DNA from: Fimbriimonadaceae bacterium
GTDB lineage: Bacteria; Armatimonadota; Fimbriimonadia; Fimbriimonadales; Fimbriimonadaceae
Length of the DNA stretch: 64,000 nt
Direction of reading: 5' to 3'
Assembly (NCBI GenBank): GCA_019638675.1
Contig: JAHBTE010000001.1
Span: 2,388,605-2,452,604 of the forward strand
The notes under the pieces are model-generated. The model saw nothing but the letters and a program-made list of their open reading frames with translations. It did not search any database and was not told where the DNA came from. Position numbers and translations under genes: made by a program. Numbering within the stretch: position 1 is the stretch's first letter; each line of letters starts with the position of its first letter. Shown here in pieces: positions 25,973-34,939 of the stretch.

Positions 25973-26917
25973 ATGATCATCGAACCCACGCCCGCCTCGT
26001 GGAAAGGCCGCACCGATCCGCTAGACGGCATTGATGGCAACCGCATCCATCACATCATCCAACTCGGGCCATCACGGCAGGAAAAATCTGTCAACCTGCT
26101 GGGGTTCGCTTGTGATGAAGGGGTTTTCCGGAACCAGGGCCGGATCGGGGCAAAAAACGGACCGCCCCATATCCGGGCCGCACTTGCTAATCTCGCAGTT
26201 CATCAGCCAATCCAACTGCATGATCTTGGCGACGTTGCCTGCCACGATAAAAACCTGGAATCCGCGCAAGCTGAATACGCAGTTATGGGTGCCCACGTAG
26301 TCAGCCGGGATCAGATTTTAATTGGTATGGGCGGAGGGCATGAAATTGCTTTCGCTAGTTACCTGGCCTTGCGGCAAGCTAAACCAAAAGCTAAAATCGG
26401 CATCCTCAACTTTGATGCTCACTTTGATCTGCGCCGCGATAAATTCCGAACTTCTGGCACCGGGTTCTTAGACGCCCTCGAACACTCTCCGCTTGATACG
26501 AGCTACTTCGCGATGGGAATTTCTGCGCCTAATAACACCCAAGCCCTGTTCCGCACCGCTCAGAAGAACAATGTCCAGTTCCGGCTTGATGACCACATGA
26601 CGGCAAACCATGCCATGGAAGCCGCCGCCGCTCTCACCAATTGGCTCGCTACGATTGAAACACTTTATATGACGATTGATCTGGATTGCTTCCCTAGCCA
26701 CGAAGCCCCGGGAGTCAGTGCGCCTGCTACCCGTGGGGTGAGCTACGAAGTTGTCGAGCCACTTGTTCGATTAGCCGCTTCCAGCGGAAAACTCGCGGTC
26801 GCGGACGTGGCGGAACTTAATCCATCGCAGGATATTGATAACCGCACGGCGAGGCTTGCGGCGAGATTGGTCTACGTGATTGCGAACACAGTAGCCATGC
26901 CGGTGCAGATGAGTTAA
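25973..26917 (+). CDS. hutG: Formimidoylglutamase
   Basis: A 314-residue arginase-family enzyme that hydrolyses formiminoglutamate to glutamate and formamide. The binuclear Mn ligands are visible in GMGGGHEIAFAS, NFDAHFDLR and TIDLDCFPSHEAPG. The context with hutU, hutH and hutI supports formimidoylglutamase rather than arginase or agmatinase. It has its own leader of 136 bases after hutH, with a palindromic repeat, so it may have a separate promoter. Confidence 0.95.
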   Translation: MIIEPTPASWKGRTDPLDGIDGNRIHHIIQLGPSRQEKSVNLLGFACDEGVFRNQGRIGAKNGPPHIRAALANLAVHQPIQLHDLGDVACHDKNLESAQAEYAVMGAHVVSRDQILIGMGGGHEIAFASYLALRQAKPKAKIGILNFDAHFDLRRDKFRTSGTGFLDALEHSPLDTSYFAMGISAPNNTQALFRTAQKNNVQFRLDDHMTANHAMEAAAALTNWLATIETLYMTIDLDCFPSHEAPGVSAPATRGVSYEVVEPLVRLAASSGKLAVADVAELNPSQDIDNRTARLAARLVYVIANTVAMPVQMS

Positions 26918-26926
26918 CTTGTGCTT

Positions 26927-27292
26927 TTAGTGCTTTGCCGACTTATAAACTTTAATCACGTTAGAGCTCTCAACAACCACCGAATACTGCTCCCCGCTTG
27001 GACAAATCGCTGTAAATTCGTATGGCGCACCAGTAATTTGCTGTACTTCATTTGATCTTATGCAATTCTTTCCAAATTCTTTCGGCGGTGGTGTTAATTC
27101 GCCTTCAAACATCACAGTTAATCCTGAGTTCTGCGGGTCGGCAAGAAAGATATCTGCGGCGTAGCGAACTTCAGCGCTTAGTTTTCGCGTTAGAGCAAAC
27201 ACCCAACAACCGTAAATAGTCACGAGGAAAAGGAGTACGCCAATCCACTGAGCACTTCTGGATACATATTTAAATTTCATTTCTGTGCTCAT
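26927..27292 (-). CDS. Small single-pass membrane protein, unknown
   Basis: I prefer the start at 27292 (MSTEMKFKYVSRSAQW) because the sequence before it looks non-coding; the frame itself runs up to 27331. One transmembrane helix (WIGVLLFLVTIYGCWVF) is followed by an extracytoplasmic part of about 85 residues with two Cys that could pair. No family recognised. It is convergent with hutG, 10 bases apart, and lies in the hut gene run on the opposite strand. Confidence 0.5.
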   Translation of the reverse strand: MSTEMKFKYVSRSAQWIGVLLFLVTIYGCWVFALTRKLSAEVRYAADIFLADPQNSGLTVMFEGELTPPPKEFGKNCIRSNEVQQITGAPYEFTAICPSGEQYSVVVESSNVIKVYKSAKH

Positions 27293-27388
27293 TACATTAA
27301 GATTACGACAGAAGCGACACAAACGAATCAAGGCATCTTCTCAGATAGTACAAATTCAATGGCTACTGGTGCACCTTACAACAGCAAG

Positions 27389-27817
27389 TTAATCCCAATA
27401 GATTGATAATGAGATTTCGTTTGAACCGATTACCTTGGCTTCATAAGCCGCGCCATCCTTAACACAAACTAGAGCATTCTCTGAATCAAGTGTTGCACCA
27501 CCCTTTTCAAAAGACTTTAATATCTCACTTTGTTGCTCAGGGGCCATTTTGTAGGTAATGATATGCCAGCTTGAACCTAGCATCCCATCTTCCACAATGA
27601 GTTCGCCCTTTTGAAAGTGATTATCAAGCTGTTGGCACAAGTCGCCGACGTAAGCGCTGCAAACATCAAGTGACTCCTGGCGAGAAATGAGTTGCGAAGT
27701 CGGCTTTCCTTTACCAAAACCTTCCCAAAATTTTGCTGCAACAAAAAATGAGCAAATTCCAATCGCCATCACACCTGCACATATTGCCCCAACCCAAAAG
27801 ACATTTTTTTGCCACAT
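27389..27817 (-). CDS. Small single-pass membrane protein, unknown
   Basis: Start chosen at 27817 (MWQKNVFWVGAICAGVMAIG), which puts a transmembrane helix at residues 6-26. The remaining 115 residues are extracytoplasmic and end in EAKVIGSNEISLSIYWD. Its end resembles that of the neighbour at 26927 (VVVESSNVIKVY), so the pair may be distant paralogues. Several Cys suggest a disulfide. Function unknown. The longer frame (to 27847) would overlap the start region of hutI on the other strand. Confidence 0.5.
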   Translation of the reverse strand: MWQKNVFWVGAICAGVMAIGICSFFVAAKFWEGFGKGKPTSQLISRQESLDVCSAYVGDLCQQLDNHFQKGELIVEDGMLGSSWHIITYKMAPEQQSEILKSFEKGGATLDSENALVCVKDGAAYEAKVIGSNEISLSIYWD

Positions 27818-27889
27818 GCTCTCGTTCCCTATCTCATAAACGGTCAACCAAATACGTTCGTTCCACTACACAAAGTATCATTTATTCCA

Positions 27890-29095
27890 GTGACGCCAAA
27901 CCTTATCATCCGAAATTGCCATATCGCCACAATGACTCGGGGCGGATTGGGCGAAATCTTGGATGGTGCTTTGGTCGTCACTGATGGCAAGATTTCGTGG
28001 ATCGGCTCTGAAATCGACTTGCCTTCAATTCCTTCAGCCGAAGAATACGATGCAGAAGGTGCATGGCTCCTGCCTGGATTGATTGATTGCCACACCCATC
28101 TTGTTTACGCGGGATGCCGCGCGCATGAATACGAAGCCCGGCTTTGCGGCACCACTTACCAAGAAATCTGCAGTGCGGGTGGCGGGATTCTTTCTACCGT
28201 GCAGGCAACCAGGGAAGCAACTGAAGAAGAGCTTTTCGAGGCCAGCTTCCCTCGTCTCATGGACTTCGTTTCACAAGGCGTGACCACTATTGACATCAAA
28301 TCTGGATACGGCCTGACATTAGAATCCGAACTCAAAATGATGCGAGTTGCCCGACGGCTCGGTAGCGACTACACGATGGATGTGAAAGTCGGACTTCTCG
28401 CCGCCCACACGTGCCCGCCCGAATTTGCTGGTCGCGCGGATGACTACATTGATTACATCATCAACGAAATCCTCCCAGTCGTTGCGGAAGAAATCCTAGC
28501 TGACTACGTAGATGCGTTCACTGAAACAGTTGGATTTTCACCGGCGCAAACAAGAAAACAATTCACGGTCGCTCAAACGTATGGTCTTCCTATTCGGCTT
28601 CATGCCGATCAGCTATCTAACTTAGAAGGAGCCGGCCTCGCCGCCGACTTTGGGGCACTTTCGGCTGACCACGTTGAATACACTTCAGCGGAATCAGTTG
28701 CCAAAATGGCGGCTGCCGGAACCGTTGCCGGACTGCTTCCGACCGCGTTCTATTTTTTGCGGGAAACACAACTTCCCCCCATTGATGAGTTCAGAAAACA
28801 CGGCGTGCCAATGGCGGTTTCTACCGACTGCAATCCAGGGACATCGCCCAGCACCAATCTCCTGCTCGCCATGAACATGGCATCCACTTTATTCGGCTTA
28901 ACGCCTGTCGAATCTCTCCTCGGAGTGACAATCAACGCGGCAAAGGCTCTAGGAATTCAGGATAGAGTTGGTTCGTTGGAAGTTGGTAAGCAAGCCGATC
29001 TCTCGCTATGGAACATCGATCATCCTCGTGACTTAGTGGCCAAAATCACTGCCCCTCGTCTAAAGCGAAGCTGGAAAAACGGGCGGTTAGTCTAA
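27890..29095 (+). CDS. hutI: Imidazolonepropionase
   Basis: An amidohydrolase that opens the imidazolone ring to give formiminoglutamate. The metal ligands are in LIDCHTHLVYAG; the family segment YGLTLESELKMMRVARRLG and the substrate loop CNPGTSPSTNLL are clear. The frame is open from ATG 27809, but that start would overlap the divergent gene and add 27 residues with no family match. I prefer GTG 27890 (VTPNLIIRNCHIATM), which matches the normal start of HutI and gives about 401 residues. The stop overlaps the end of the convergent BNR gene by 9 bases. Confidence 0.95.
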   Translation: MTPNLIIRNCHIATMTRGGLGEILDGALVVTDGKISWIGSEIDLPSIPSAEEYDAEGAWLLPGLIDCHTHLVYAGCRAHEYEARLCGTTYQEICSAGGGILSTVQATREATEEELFEASFPRLMDFVSQGVTTIDIKSGYGLTLESELKMMRVARRLGSDYTMDVKVGLLAAHTCPPEFAGRADDYIDYIINEILPVVAEEILADYVDAFTETVGFSPAQTRKQFTVAQTYGLPIRLHADQLSNLEGAGLAADFGALSADHVEYTSAESVAKMAAAGTVAGLLPTAFYFLRETQLPPIDEFRKHGVPMAVSTDCNPGTSPSTNLLLAMNMASTLFGLTPVESLLGVTINAAKALGIQDRVGSLEVGKQADLSLWNIDHPRDLVAKITAPRLKRSWKNGRLV

Positions 29096-30385
29096 ATCAG
29101 ATTGCCGGATTACCGCAGTCCAAACCGACGTTCGACCGTTATCATCCCTCGTCCAAATTGGAGCGATCACGCCATTGCTAGCAGAGATGTTGTTGTAGTC
29201 TCCAAAGAACCCTTTGCCCGAAGTCACAAACGAGGATTCGCTGATTTTGCGTTCCGTAAAGGTTTGCCCGCCATCTTTTGAATAAGCCAAATACACGTCC
29301 GTCTGCATATCAGAATGAGCGCGGCGGTCGTAATAAACCGCGTATAGGTAGCCCGTGGTTTGATCAACCGCTAGCCAAGGAAAGAACTGCTGTTTGCCCG
29401 CACCATCTTTATTAACCCGGAACGGTTGCGACCAAGTTTTGCCATTATCGCGACTATTGATCAAGAAAATGTCCGTGTCATCTGCGCCGTTTCGTTGATC
29501 GGCGAATAAAACGTAAAGCGATCCCGCGTATTTGCCCGAACTATTATCAATCATCAGCACTGGCATGCCGTTGCAACGGCCCACCCCAGGAATTTCCATG
29601 TTCCAACCACCGACCTGCTTCCCGATTACTTGGTCGGTAGCCATCCACGTTTTGCCATTGTCGGTAGACCGATCAAAGTAAAGTTTTTCGTTCAGCCCCC
29701 AAACAACCGAGATAGCCCCATCTTTTCCTATCGCTGGAACCGCTCCTTCGGTCGTTGTATCGTCGTCAACACAATCGCCTGAAATTTCATTAATCGCGAT
29801 TTCCTTGCTAAACGTGGTTCCGCCATCTTCGGAAAGACTAAACATAATGTTGGAGCGCATGGTCGGGTCTTTCACTCCGTACTTGTCGAACTGAGTCCAG
29901 GTAACGGCAACGATTGGCTTGCTCGGATGGGTTGCCGCCCATTGCTTATCCTGCTGTTTCGGCGGATTGTGGCCAATGCTTGCCCCATCCGACCAAGTCT
30001 TGCCGGCATCGGTGGATTTTTGGCAAACGATCCGATCAAGGTGCCCGTTGGGGCCGCGATTTGTCGCCAGGTGCAGATAATAAAAATTGCCTTCGGCATC
30101 CGAGAACACGGCTGGATCGCCAAAGACTCCCATGGAAGATTTGAGCCTATTTTGATCCCAGGTTTTGCCGCCATCACTCGTGGTCATCACGTAATCTAAA
30201 ACTGCGCCAGCAACGATCACATTTGGGTCGCGTTTACTGATTGCTATGCTGGGTTCGCAGGGCGAATAACCACTTCCGGTGAGTTTGCCGATCTCGATAT
30301 TCTTAATCGGAGACAAGTTGTGCTGAACTCTAGAAACCCCTCCCACCCCCAAAATTGCCGCGAAGGCAATAAACGCAAATCGCAT
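29087..30385 (-). CDS. Exported sialidase-like BNR/Asp-box protein
   Basis: The start at 30385 gives a signal peptide (MRFAFIAFAAILGVGGVSRV); the frame extends 8 residues further up. Six Asp-box (BNR) repeats are visible: SDGGKTWD, STDAGKTWSDG, SEDGGTTFSKE, STDNGKTWMA, SRDNGKTWSQ and SKDGGQTFTE. This indicates a six-bladed propeller as in exo-alpha-sialidases, but the family also holds non-catalytic proteins. I cannot confirm the sialidase Arg triad. The protein is exported and could act on complex sugars or simply bind. Confidence 0.75.
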   Translation of the reverse strand: MRFAFIAFAAILGVGGVSRVQHNLSPIKNIEIGKLTGSGYSPCEPSIAISKRDPNVIVAGAVLDYVMTTSDGGKTWDQNRLKSSMGVFGDPAVFSDAEGNFYYLHLATNRGPNGHLDRIVCQKSTDAGKTWSDGASIGHNPPKQQDKQWAATHPSKPIVAVTWTQFDKYGVKDPTMRSNIMFSLSEDGGTTFSKEIAINEISGDCVDDDTTTEGAVPAIGKDGAISVVWGLNEKLYFDRSTDNGKTWMATDQVIGKQVGGWNMEIPGVGRCNGMPVLMIDNSSGKYAGSLYVLFADQRNGADDTDIFLINSRDNGKTWSQPFRVNKDGAGKQQFFPWLAVDQTTGYLYAVYYDRRAHSDMQTDVYLAYSKDGGQTFTERKISESSFVTSGKGFFGDYNNISASNGVIAPIWTRDDNGRTSVWTAVIRQSDLD

Positions 30386-30412
30386 GAGACGAATCGTACC
30401 AAAATGCAACTG

Positions 30413-32320
30413 CTAATCGCGCAATAATCGCAATCCGTTGAGGATGACCAGCACAGTTGAACCTTCGTGACCAATTACCGCTACAGGCAAGGGCAACTTG
30501 ACTAAAAACGAGCTCACCGCCAGCACCACGATTACGCCGCCAGCAAACACCAAATTTGCCCGAATAATCCCTTGTGTGCGGCGCCCGAGTTTGATCAGTT
30601 GCGGAATTCTATCCAGTCGGTCGTGACTCAAAACAACGTCGGCAGCCTCTAAGGCTACATCGCTTCCTAACCCACCCATTGCTACTCCGATACTTGCCGC
30701 CGCTAGGCTCGGAGCATCATTTACGCCATCTCCCACCATCATCACTTGCCCGGTTTTTGAAAGTTCCTGAACAATCCGGGTTTTGTCTTCGGGCATCAAA
30801 GCCGCGTGAACGGCACTCAAACCTACGTGTGACGCGATATTCTTGGCGGTTTCTGGCTTATCGCCAGTGAGCATCATCACCTGCTTCACTCCAAGTTCAC
30901 GAAGTTCATTGATAACTTGCTTTGCTTCGGGCCGAATCTCATCTTCAAACGCAAAAACCGCTCGGAAATCTGATCCACTCGCAAGAACAGTTGTCTTTCC
31001 TTCCACTTTGAGAGAAAGCGAAAACTGCTCCATCTCCGCCGGAACCGAGTGGCTTTCGGCAACCATCAATTTATCGTTACCTACTGCAACCGATTCACCT
31101 GAAACAGTTGCTACCATCCCCATCCCTGGAACAGTGCGGCTGGATTGCGTGCTCGGGATGCTGATGCCGGCTGATTCCACAGCTTTCACAACCGCTTCTG
31201 CGAGTGGGTGCGAACTCGTTTTCTCAACCGCCGCGACAGACTTCAGTGCGGGAATTATTGCCTCAGGAACATCCTGACCTGGAATCCAATCCATTCGGTT
31301 GTCACCCTGCCAAATTGAAACTTCTACCAGGCGAGGTTCTCCTTTGGTAAGGGTTCCTGTTTTATCCATAGTCACAGTATCAATGGTGGCCGCACGCTCT
31401 ATAAACTCCCCGCCGCGCACAAGAGTCCCCTTGCGAGCGGCGTTTGCTAACGCGCTCAAAGTTGCGGCGGGTGTTGAAATCACAAGCGCACAGGGGCTCA
31501 AACCTACGAGCAAGATAAGAGAAGAATAGAAGGCTTCGTTTCCACTTTGACCGACCAACAACCGAACTCCCCAACTAACAAAAAAGGCAAGCAATACGAA
31601 TACGGTGTATCGCTGACCAAACCATAAGCTAATCCGCTCACCACTTGCTTTGTTTTCTTGAGCTTCTTCTACAAGGCGGACAATTTGGTTGAGCATGCTG
31701 TTGCTCACCAGCTTTGTGACTCGTACCAACAGCATGCCTTCCAGATTCTGCGTTCCGCCGGTAACCGCATCACCAATATGTTTGCTGACCGGATTCGCTT
31801 CGCCTGTCAATGCGCTTTCGTTGATTGATGTGCTTCCTTCAACGATTTCTCCATCCGCAGGAACGCCTTCAAATCCGTTGACGCGGATGATGTCACCAAT
31901 TCTCAAATCCTCTACGGCGACGAGTTTCTCGGTTCCATCTTGAACAAGTAACGCTTGCTTTGGCCGTAATTGAACTAAGCTCGCAATCGCAGACTTCGTT
32001 TTTGCCATCGCAAATGATTCCAGCGACGACGACAAACTAAATAGAAACAAGAGCGCGGCCGCATCAACAACTTGACCAACGACAATGGCTCCGATCGCCG
32101 CCAAAATCATCAGCAGATTCACATCGAGTTCACGTTTTGCCAGCGAGTCTCTTGCTGACTTCAAAGCGAACACACTACCCGCCGCGCAGGATATATATCC
32201 CAGCCAATTGAGTTGGGGAAACATCGCGAGCACTAAAGTTGCACCGCAGATAATAGTGAGAAGCGATTGCCAATCAGTCAGAACTGACTTAATCGAATTC
32301 GTTGATTGATTGTCTGACAA
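30413..32320 (-). CDS. P1B-4-type heavy-metal P-type ATPase
   Basis: A 635-residue metal exporter. The phosphorylation motif is DKTGTLTKGEP (D319). The TM4 metal motif is SPC (about 275-277) and the TM6 region has HEGSTVLVILNG, the combination that defines the P1B-4 subgroup (CoaT, CzcP, CtpD, PfeT), which exports Co2+, Fe2+ or Zn2+. GDGVNDAPSLAAA and TGEANPVSK are also present. There is no N-terminal HMA or Cys-rich metal-binding domain, usual for this subgroup. No metal-sensing regulator gene is adjacent. Which metal it moves cannot be told from sequence. Confidence 0.92.
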   Translation of the reverse strand: MSDNQSTNSIKSVLTDWQSLLTIICGATLVLAMFPQLNWLGYISCAAGSVFALKSARDSLAKRELDVNLLMILAAIGAIVVGQVVDAAALLFLFSLSSSLESFAMAKTKSAIASLVQLRPKQALLVQDGTEKLVAVEDLRIGDIIRVNGFEGVPADGEIVEGSTSINESALTGEANPVSKHIGDAVTGGTQNLEGMLLVRVTKLVSNSMLNQIVRLVEEAQENKASGERISLWFGQRYTVFVLLAFFVSWGVRLLVGQSGNEAFYSSLILLVGLSPCALVISTPAATLSALANAARKGTLVRGGEFIERAATIDTVTMDKTGTLTKGEPRLVEVSIWQGDNRMDWIPGQDVPEAIIPALKSVAAVEKTSSHPLAEAVVKAVESAGISIPSTQSSRTVPGMGMVATVSGESVAVGNDKLMVAESHSVPAEMEQFSLSLKVEGKTTVLASGSDFRAVFAFEDEIRPEAKQVINELRELGVKQVMMLTGDKPETAKNIASHVGLSAVHAALMPEDKTRIVQELSKTGQVMMVGDGVNDAPSLAAASIGVAMGGLGSDVALEAADVVLSHDRLDRIPQLIKLGRRTQGIIRANLVFAGGVIVVLAVSSFLVKLPLPVAVIGHEGSTVLVILNGLRLLRD

Positions 32321-32353
32321 CTAGCGACCCTGCCCCATCAATTGATTATAGAC

Positions 32354-32388
32354 ATATAAAAATTCCGGGGCGTTTCAGAGCCCCGGAA
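32354..32388 (-). terminator. Intrinsic terminator after the GYF_2 membrane protein gene
   Basis: Stem TTCCGGGGC pairs with GCCCCGGAA around an 8-base loop. On the minus strand it is followed by a T-run (the AAAAA at 32358-32362 on the plus strand). It ends the transcript of the 32410 gene. Confidence 0.85.
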
Positions 32389-32409
32389 CCAATTCTCAGC
32401 AAACTGAGA

Positions 32410-33321
32410 TTAGCGGCCTAATCCACCACCCATCGCCGCAAGACCGATACCAGCCATGATTCCGAGGCCAAGCCCACAGATACAGCCGACGACGAGTACA
32501 CCTACACCCCACTTAGCCCAGATAACTTGGCATTTGTGCATTTCATCAACCGTTGCAAAGCGACCACTATTCCAAGCGATTTCGTTACCTTTCACACCAA
32601 GCCAGATACAGAATCCTAGTTGACCAAAGCTGATCAACATACTAATGATCGCCATACTTGGATCGCGGAAGAGTGCGCCAACGATTCCGAGTGCTAGTGC
32701 TACTAAAGCGAGAGGGTATTTGTGGTTTAAGCCCCAAATCCAGTTAAGCAAGAATGCACCCCAGTTGAACTTCCGTAGGTCATCGCTCGTTGGCTGATTA
32801 CCGGCAAACCCGGGACGAGGGTAGTTGCTTTCCACGGACGAAGAACTGTATTGCCCAGTTGGAGTTGGCTGCATCGGATTCGCTTGCGCCGCCGCGGCAA
32901 CCGGGAAAATGATTCCGGCAACTTGAGAAGCAACGGTTCTTGCACCAGTTGAAGCACTTTCCAATTCCGAGTTGGGATTCAACCGATTTTCTGCCGCCCA
33001 TTGGGTGAGGGTCGCCGGATCAGCGGGGCCGTATTTGCCTCCGTCTGCGCCAACTACAAAGTACTGTTCGGCTCCACCGCTTGCAGGGGCTGCTTCAACC
33101 GGAGTTGGTTCCGCTGGTGTTGCGGCTGGTTCGGTTGGCGCGGCCGCCATGCCACCAAAATTCAGTCCGGGCAAACTCGCCGCTGAAAGCCGAGTGCCAT
33201 CAACAACTAATTCCAATTCAGTTTCAGGCTTAATACGACCTTCTGCAATCCACTGGTTGAGCATTGCAATGTCAGCCGGGCCGAATTTTTGCCCATCTGA
33301 CCAAATCACCATATATTCCAT
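32410..33321 (-). CDS. Double GYF_2-domain membrane protein
   Basis: A 303-residue protein with two GYF_2 (DUF4339) domains: residues about 2-55 (VIWSDGQKFGPADIAMLNQW) and 86-140 (FVVGADGGKYGPADPATLTQ). Each has the G-x-x-GP core that binds proline-rich peptides. A Pro/Gln-rich linker follows, then a C-terminal membrane part of about three or four helices starting NWGAFLLNWIWGLNHKY, similar to DUF2628/DUF805-type segments. The GYF domains face the cytoplasm. Partner unknown. A single-gene unit with its own terminator. Confidence 0.8.
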   Translation of the reverse strand: MEYMVIWSDGQKFGPADIAMLNQWIAEGRIKPETELELVVDGTRLSAASLPGLNFGGMAAAPTEPAATPAEPTPVEAAPASGGAEQYFVVGADGGKYGPADPATLTQWAAENRLNPNSELESASTGARTVASQVAGIIFPVAAAAQANPMQPTPTGQYSSSSVESNYPRPGFAGNQPTSDDLRKFNWGAFLLNWIWGLNHKYPLALVALALGIVGALFRDPSMAIISMLISFGQLGFCIWLGVKGNEIAWNSGRFATVDEMHKCQVIWAKWGVGVLVVGCICGLGLGIMAGIGLAAMGGGLGR

Positions 33322-33499
33322 TCTTTCTCGTTAACTCCTCAAATTCCGCAGTCTTCAACGGCTGTGTATTCCCTTGCCGCTGAAGCCCCGATAGCGTTGA
33401 GACGATTATCCCCGAAAGTTCGGTGCATTGGTTTACTTTCTTTGTAAGTTCACCCTTGACTCTAACGCACCGCACTTTTACCGGCATAATGTTAAGCGT

Positions 33500-34279
33500 A
33501 TGGCATCCCGATTTGCGTTTTCTCCTCGAAAATCTAGTGCGACTCCGGCAACATTCGGGCTCATCATAGCGTGTACTGTAGGATTTCTCCTTTGTTGGAT
33601 TCCCCAACTTGCGGCTTTCTTAATACCAAACCTCGGCTTATCCTTAGGTTCGTTTAAGATTTGGCAACCCCTGACTTATCCGTTCGTTCACTACGGTATT
33701 GGTGGCTATTTTATTAGCTTCATATTCGATATGCTCTGGCTTTTCTGGTTTGGTGGCATTCTTGAGCGGCGTTTTGGACAGCGACCGCTTATAACCGTTT
33801 TCTTTGCGGCAACTCTTCTGCATGCTGCGTTCCTATTTATTGCTGGCCCAATCGCGGGGGCAGAAGAAGCTCTGCTCTTAACCGCCGAGCTTCCCATTGC
33901 GTTCATTGTTGTCACCGTTTGCGGCAATCAACCGAGAACTGAAATTTGCTTCTGGGGGATTCCCGTCAAGTTCGCCTGGATCGCAATCATCAAGGCGGCT
34001 TGGGTTGTTTTGAGCTTAGGCACAGGTAATCCGCTTTTTGGCCTCATTATAGGAATTCCGCTACTTGGTGCCTGGTTTTACGGAGCCAATAAAATTCCTG
34101 GCCTCACGTTTGGAGTATCGCCCGTTGAAACTAGGAAGCAGAAGAAGAAAGAAAACCGCGAATTCGATGAATTCATGAGCAAAGTTCGCTCCAAAGAAAA
34201 AGACCGCGCCGAGCAAGAACGACTCAGAAAATTGTTTGAAGGGAGCATCGCCGACGACGACACTCCCGAATCCAAGTAA
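33500..34279 (+). CDS. Rhomboid-like membrane protein lacking the catalytic serine motif
   Basis: I start at ATG 33500 (MASRFAFSPR); the upstream frame to 33428 adds 24 residues without homology. The protein (about 259 residues) has five or six membrane helices with a rhomboid-like arrangement: PLTYPFVHYGIGGYF at the place of the L1/TM2 His segment and FWFGGILERRFGQRPL matching the fG..lE...G signature. Where active rhomboids have GxSG the sequence reads GAEEALLLTAELP, so no serine nucleophile is present. A long charged C-terminal tail follows (RKQKKKENREFDEFMSK). Probably a pseudoprotease or chaperone-like member. Confidence 0.65.
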   Translation: MASRFAFSPRKSSATPATFGLIIACTVGFLLCWIPQLAAFLIPNLGLSLGSFKIWQPLTYPFVHYGIGGYFISFIFDMLWLFWFGGILERRFGQRPLITVFFAATLLHAAFLFIAGPIAGAEEALLLTAELPIAFIVVTVCGNQPRTEICFWGIPVKFAWIAIIKAAWVVLSLGTGNPLFGLIIGIPLLGAWFYGANKIPGLTFGVSPVETRKQKKKENREFDEFMSKVRSKEKDRAEQERLRKLFEGSIADDDTPESK

Positions 34280-34285
34280 GCGGAT

Positions 34286-34867
34286 TTATTCGGCCAGTGC
34301 CTTTTCAATCACAGAAACAACGCTCGCATCATCTGGCTTGGTTTTGCTGGCAAAGCGTTGAACCTTCGAACCATCGCGACTCACGATGAACTTAGCGAAG
34401 TTCCATTCAATATCGGCCTTGTTCTCAGTTGCCCCAACTAGCCATTTGTAGAGTGGATGAGCGTTTTCGCCTTTCACTTCAACCTTGCTGAACATCGGGA
34501 AGGTCACGTTGTACTTATTAGTGCAGAAAGTGAGGATTTCTTCTTCCGTGCCAGGTTCCTGACCCATGAATTGGTTGCACGGAAATCCTAGAATCACCAA
34601 CCCTTGATCTTTGTACTTTTCGTACAAGGCTTCAAGTTGTTCATACTGCGGAGTCAATCCACATTTACTCGCCACGTTGACGACCATGACGACCTTGCCT
34701 TCGTAGTCTTTGAGCGACTTCTTATTGCCTTTGATGTCAACAACCGTGTAATCGTGAAGATTATGCGGCTTGGTGTCTAACGGTGTGGTCTGGCGGTTTC
34801 TCATTGCCAGAGCCATTGCCGCGGCGACCGAAATCAATCCCAGAACGACAAGAATAATCTTTGCCAT
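34286..34867 (-). CDS. Glutathione-peroxidase family thiol peroxidase, membrane-anchored
   Basis: A 193-residue GPx-family protein with an N-terminal hydrophobic segment (IILVVLGLISVAAAMALAM) that acts as anchor or signal. The catalytic Cys is C69 in NVASKCGLTPQYEQLE. The Gln and Trp/Asn partners are in LGFPCNQFMGQE and IEWNFAKFIVSRDG. Bacterial members of this type usually use thioredoxin rather than glutathione and reduce lipid hydroperoxides outside the cytoplasm. Convergent with the rhomboid-like gene, 7 bases apart. Confidence 0.93.
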   Translation of the reverse strand: MAKIILVVLGLISVAAAMALAMRNRQTTPLDTKPHNLHDYTVVDIKGNKKSLKDYEGKVVMVVNVASKCGLTPQYEQLEALYEKYKDQGLVILGFPCNQFMGQEPGTEEEILTFCTNKYNVTFPMFSKVEVKGENAHPLYKWLVGATENKADIEWNFAKFIVSRDGSKVQRFASKTKPDDASVVSVIEKALAE

Positions 34868-34939
34868 ATTTCAAGATTACGCTAAAACTATCCGGTTCAG
34901 CCCGTATTCATCGTAAAATAAGCAAAGACCTTTTTCCGC

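Noticed and set aside
27809-27889. hutI start at ATG 27809
   Set aside because: It overlaps the divergent gene's start region and adds 27 residues that do not match the family. GTG 27890 fits better.
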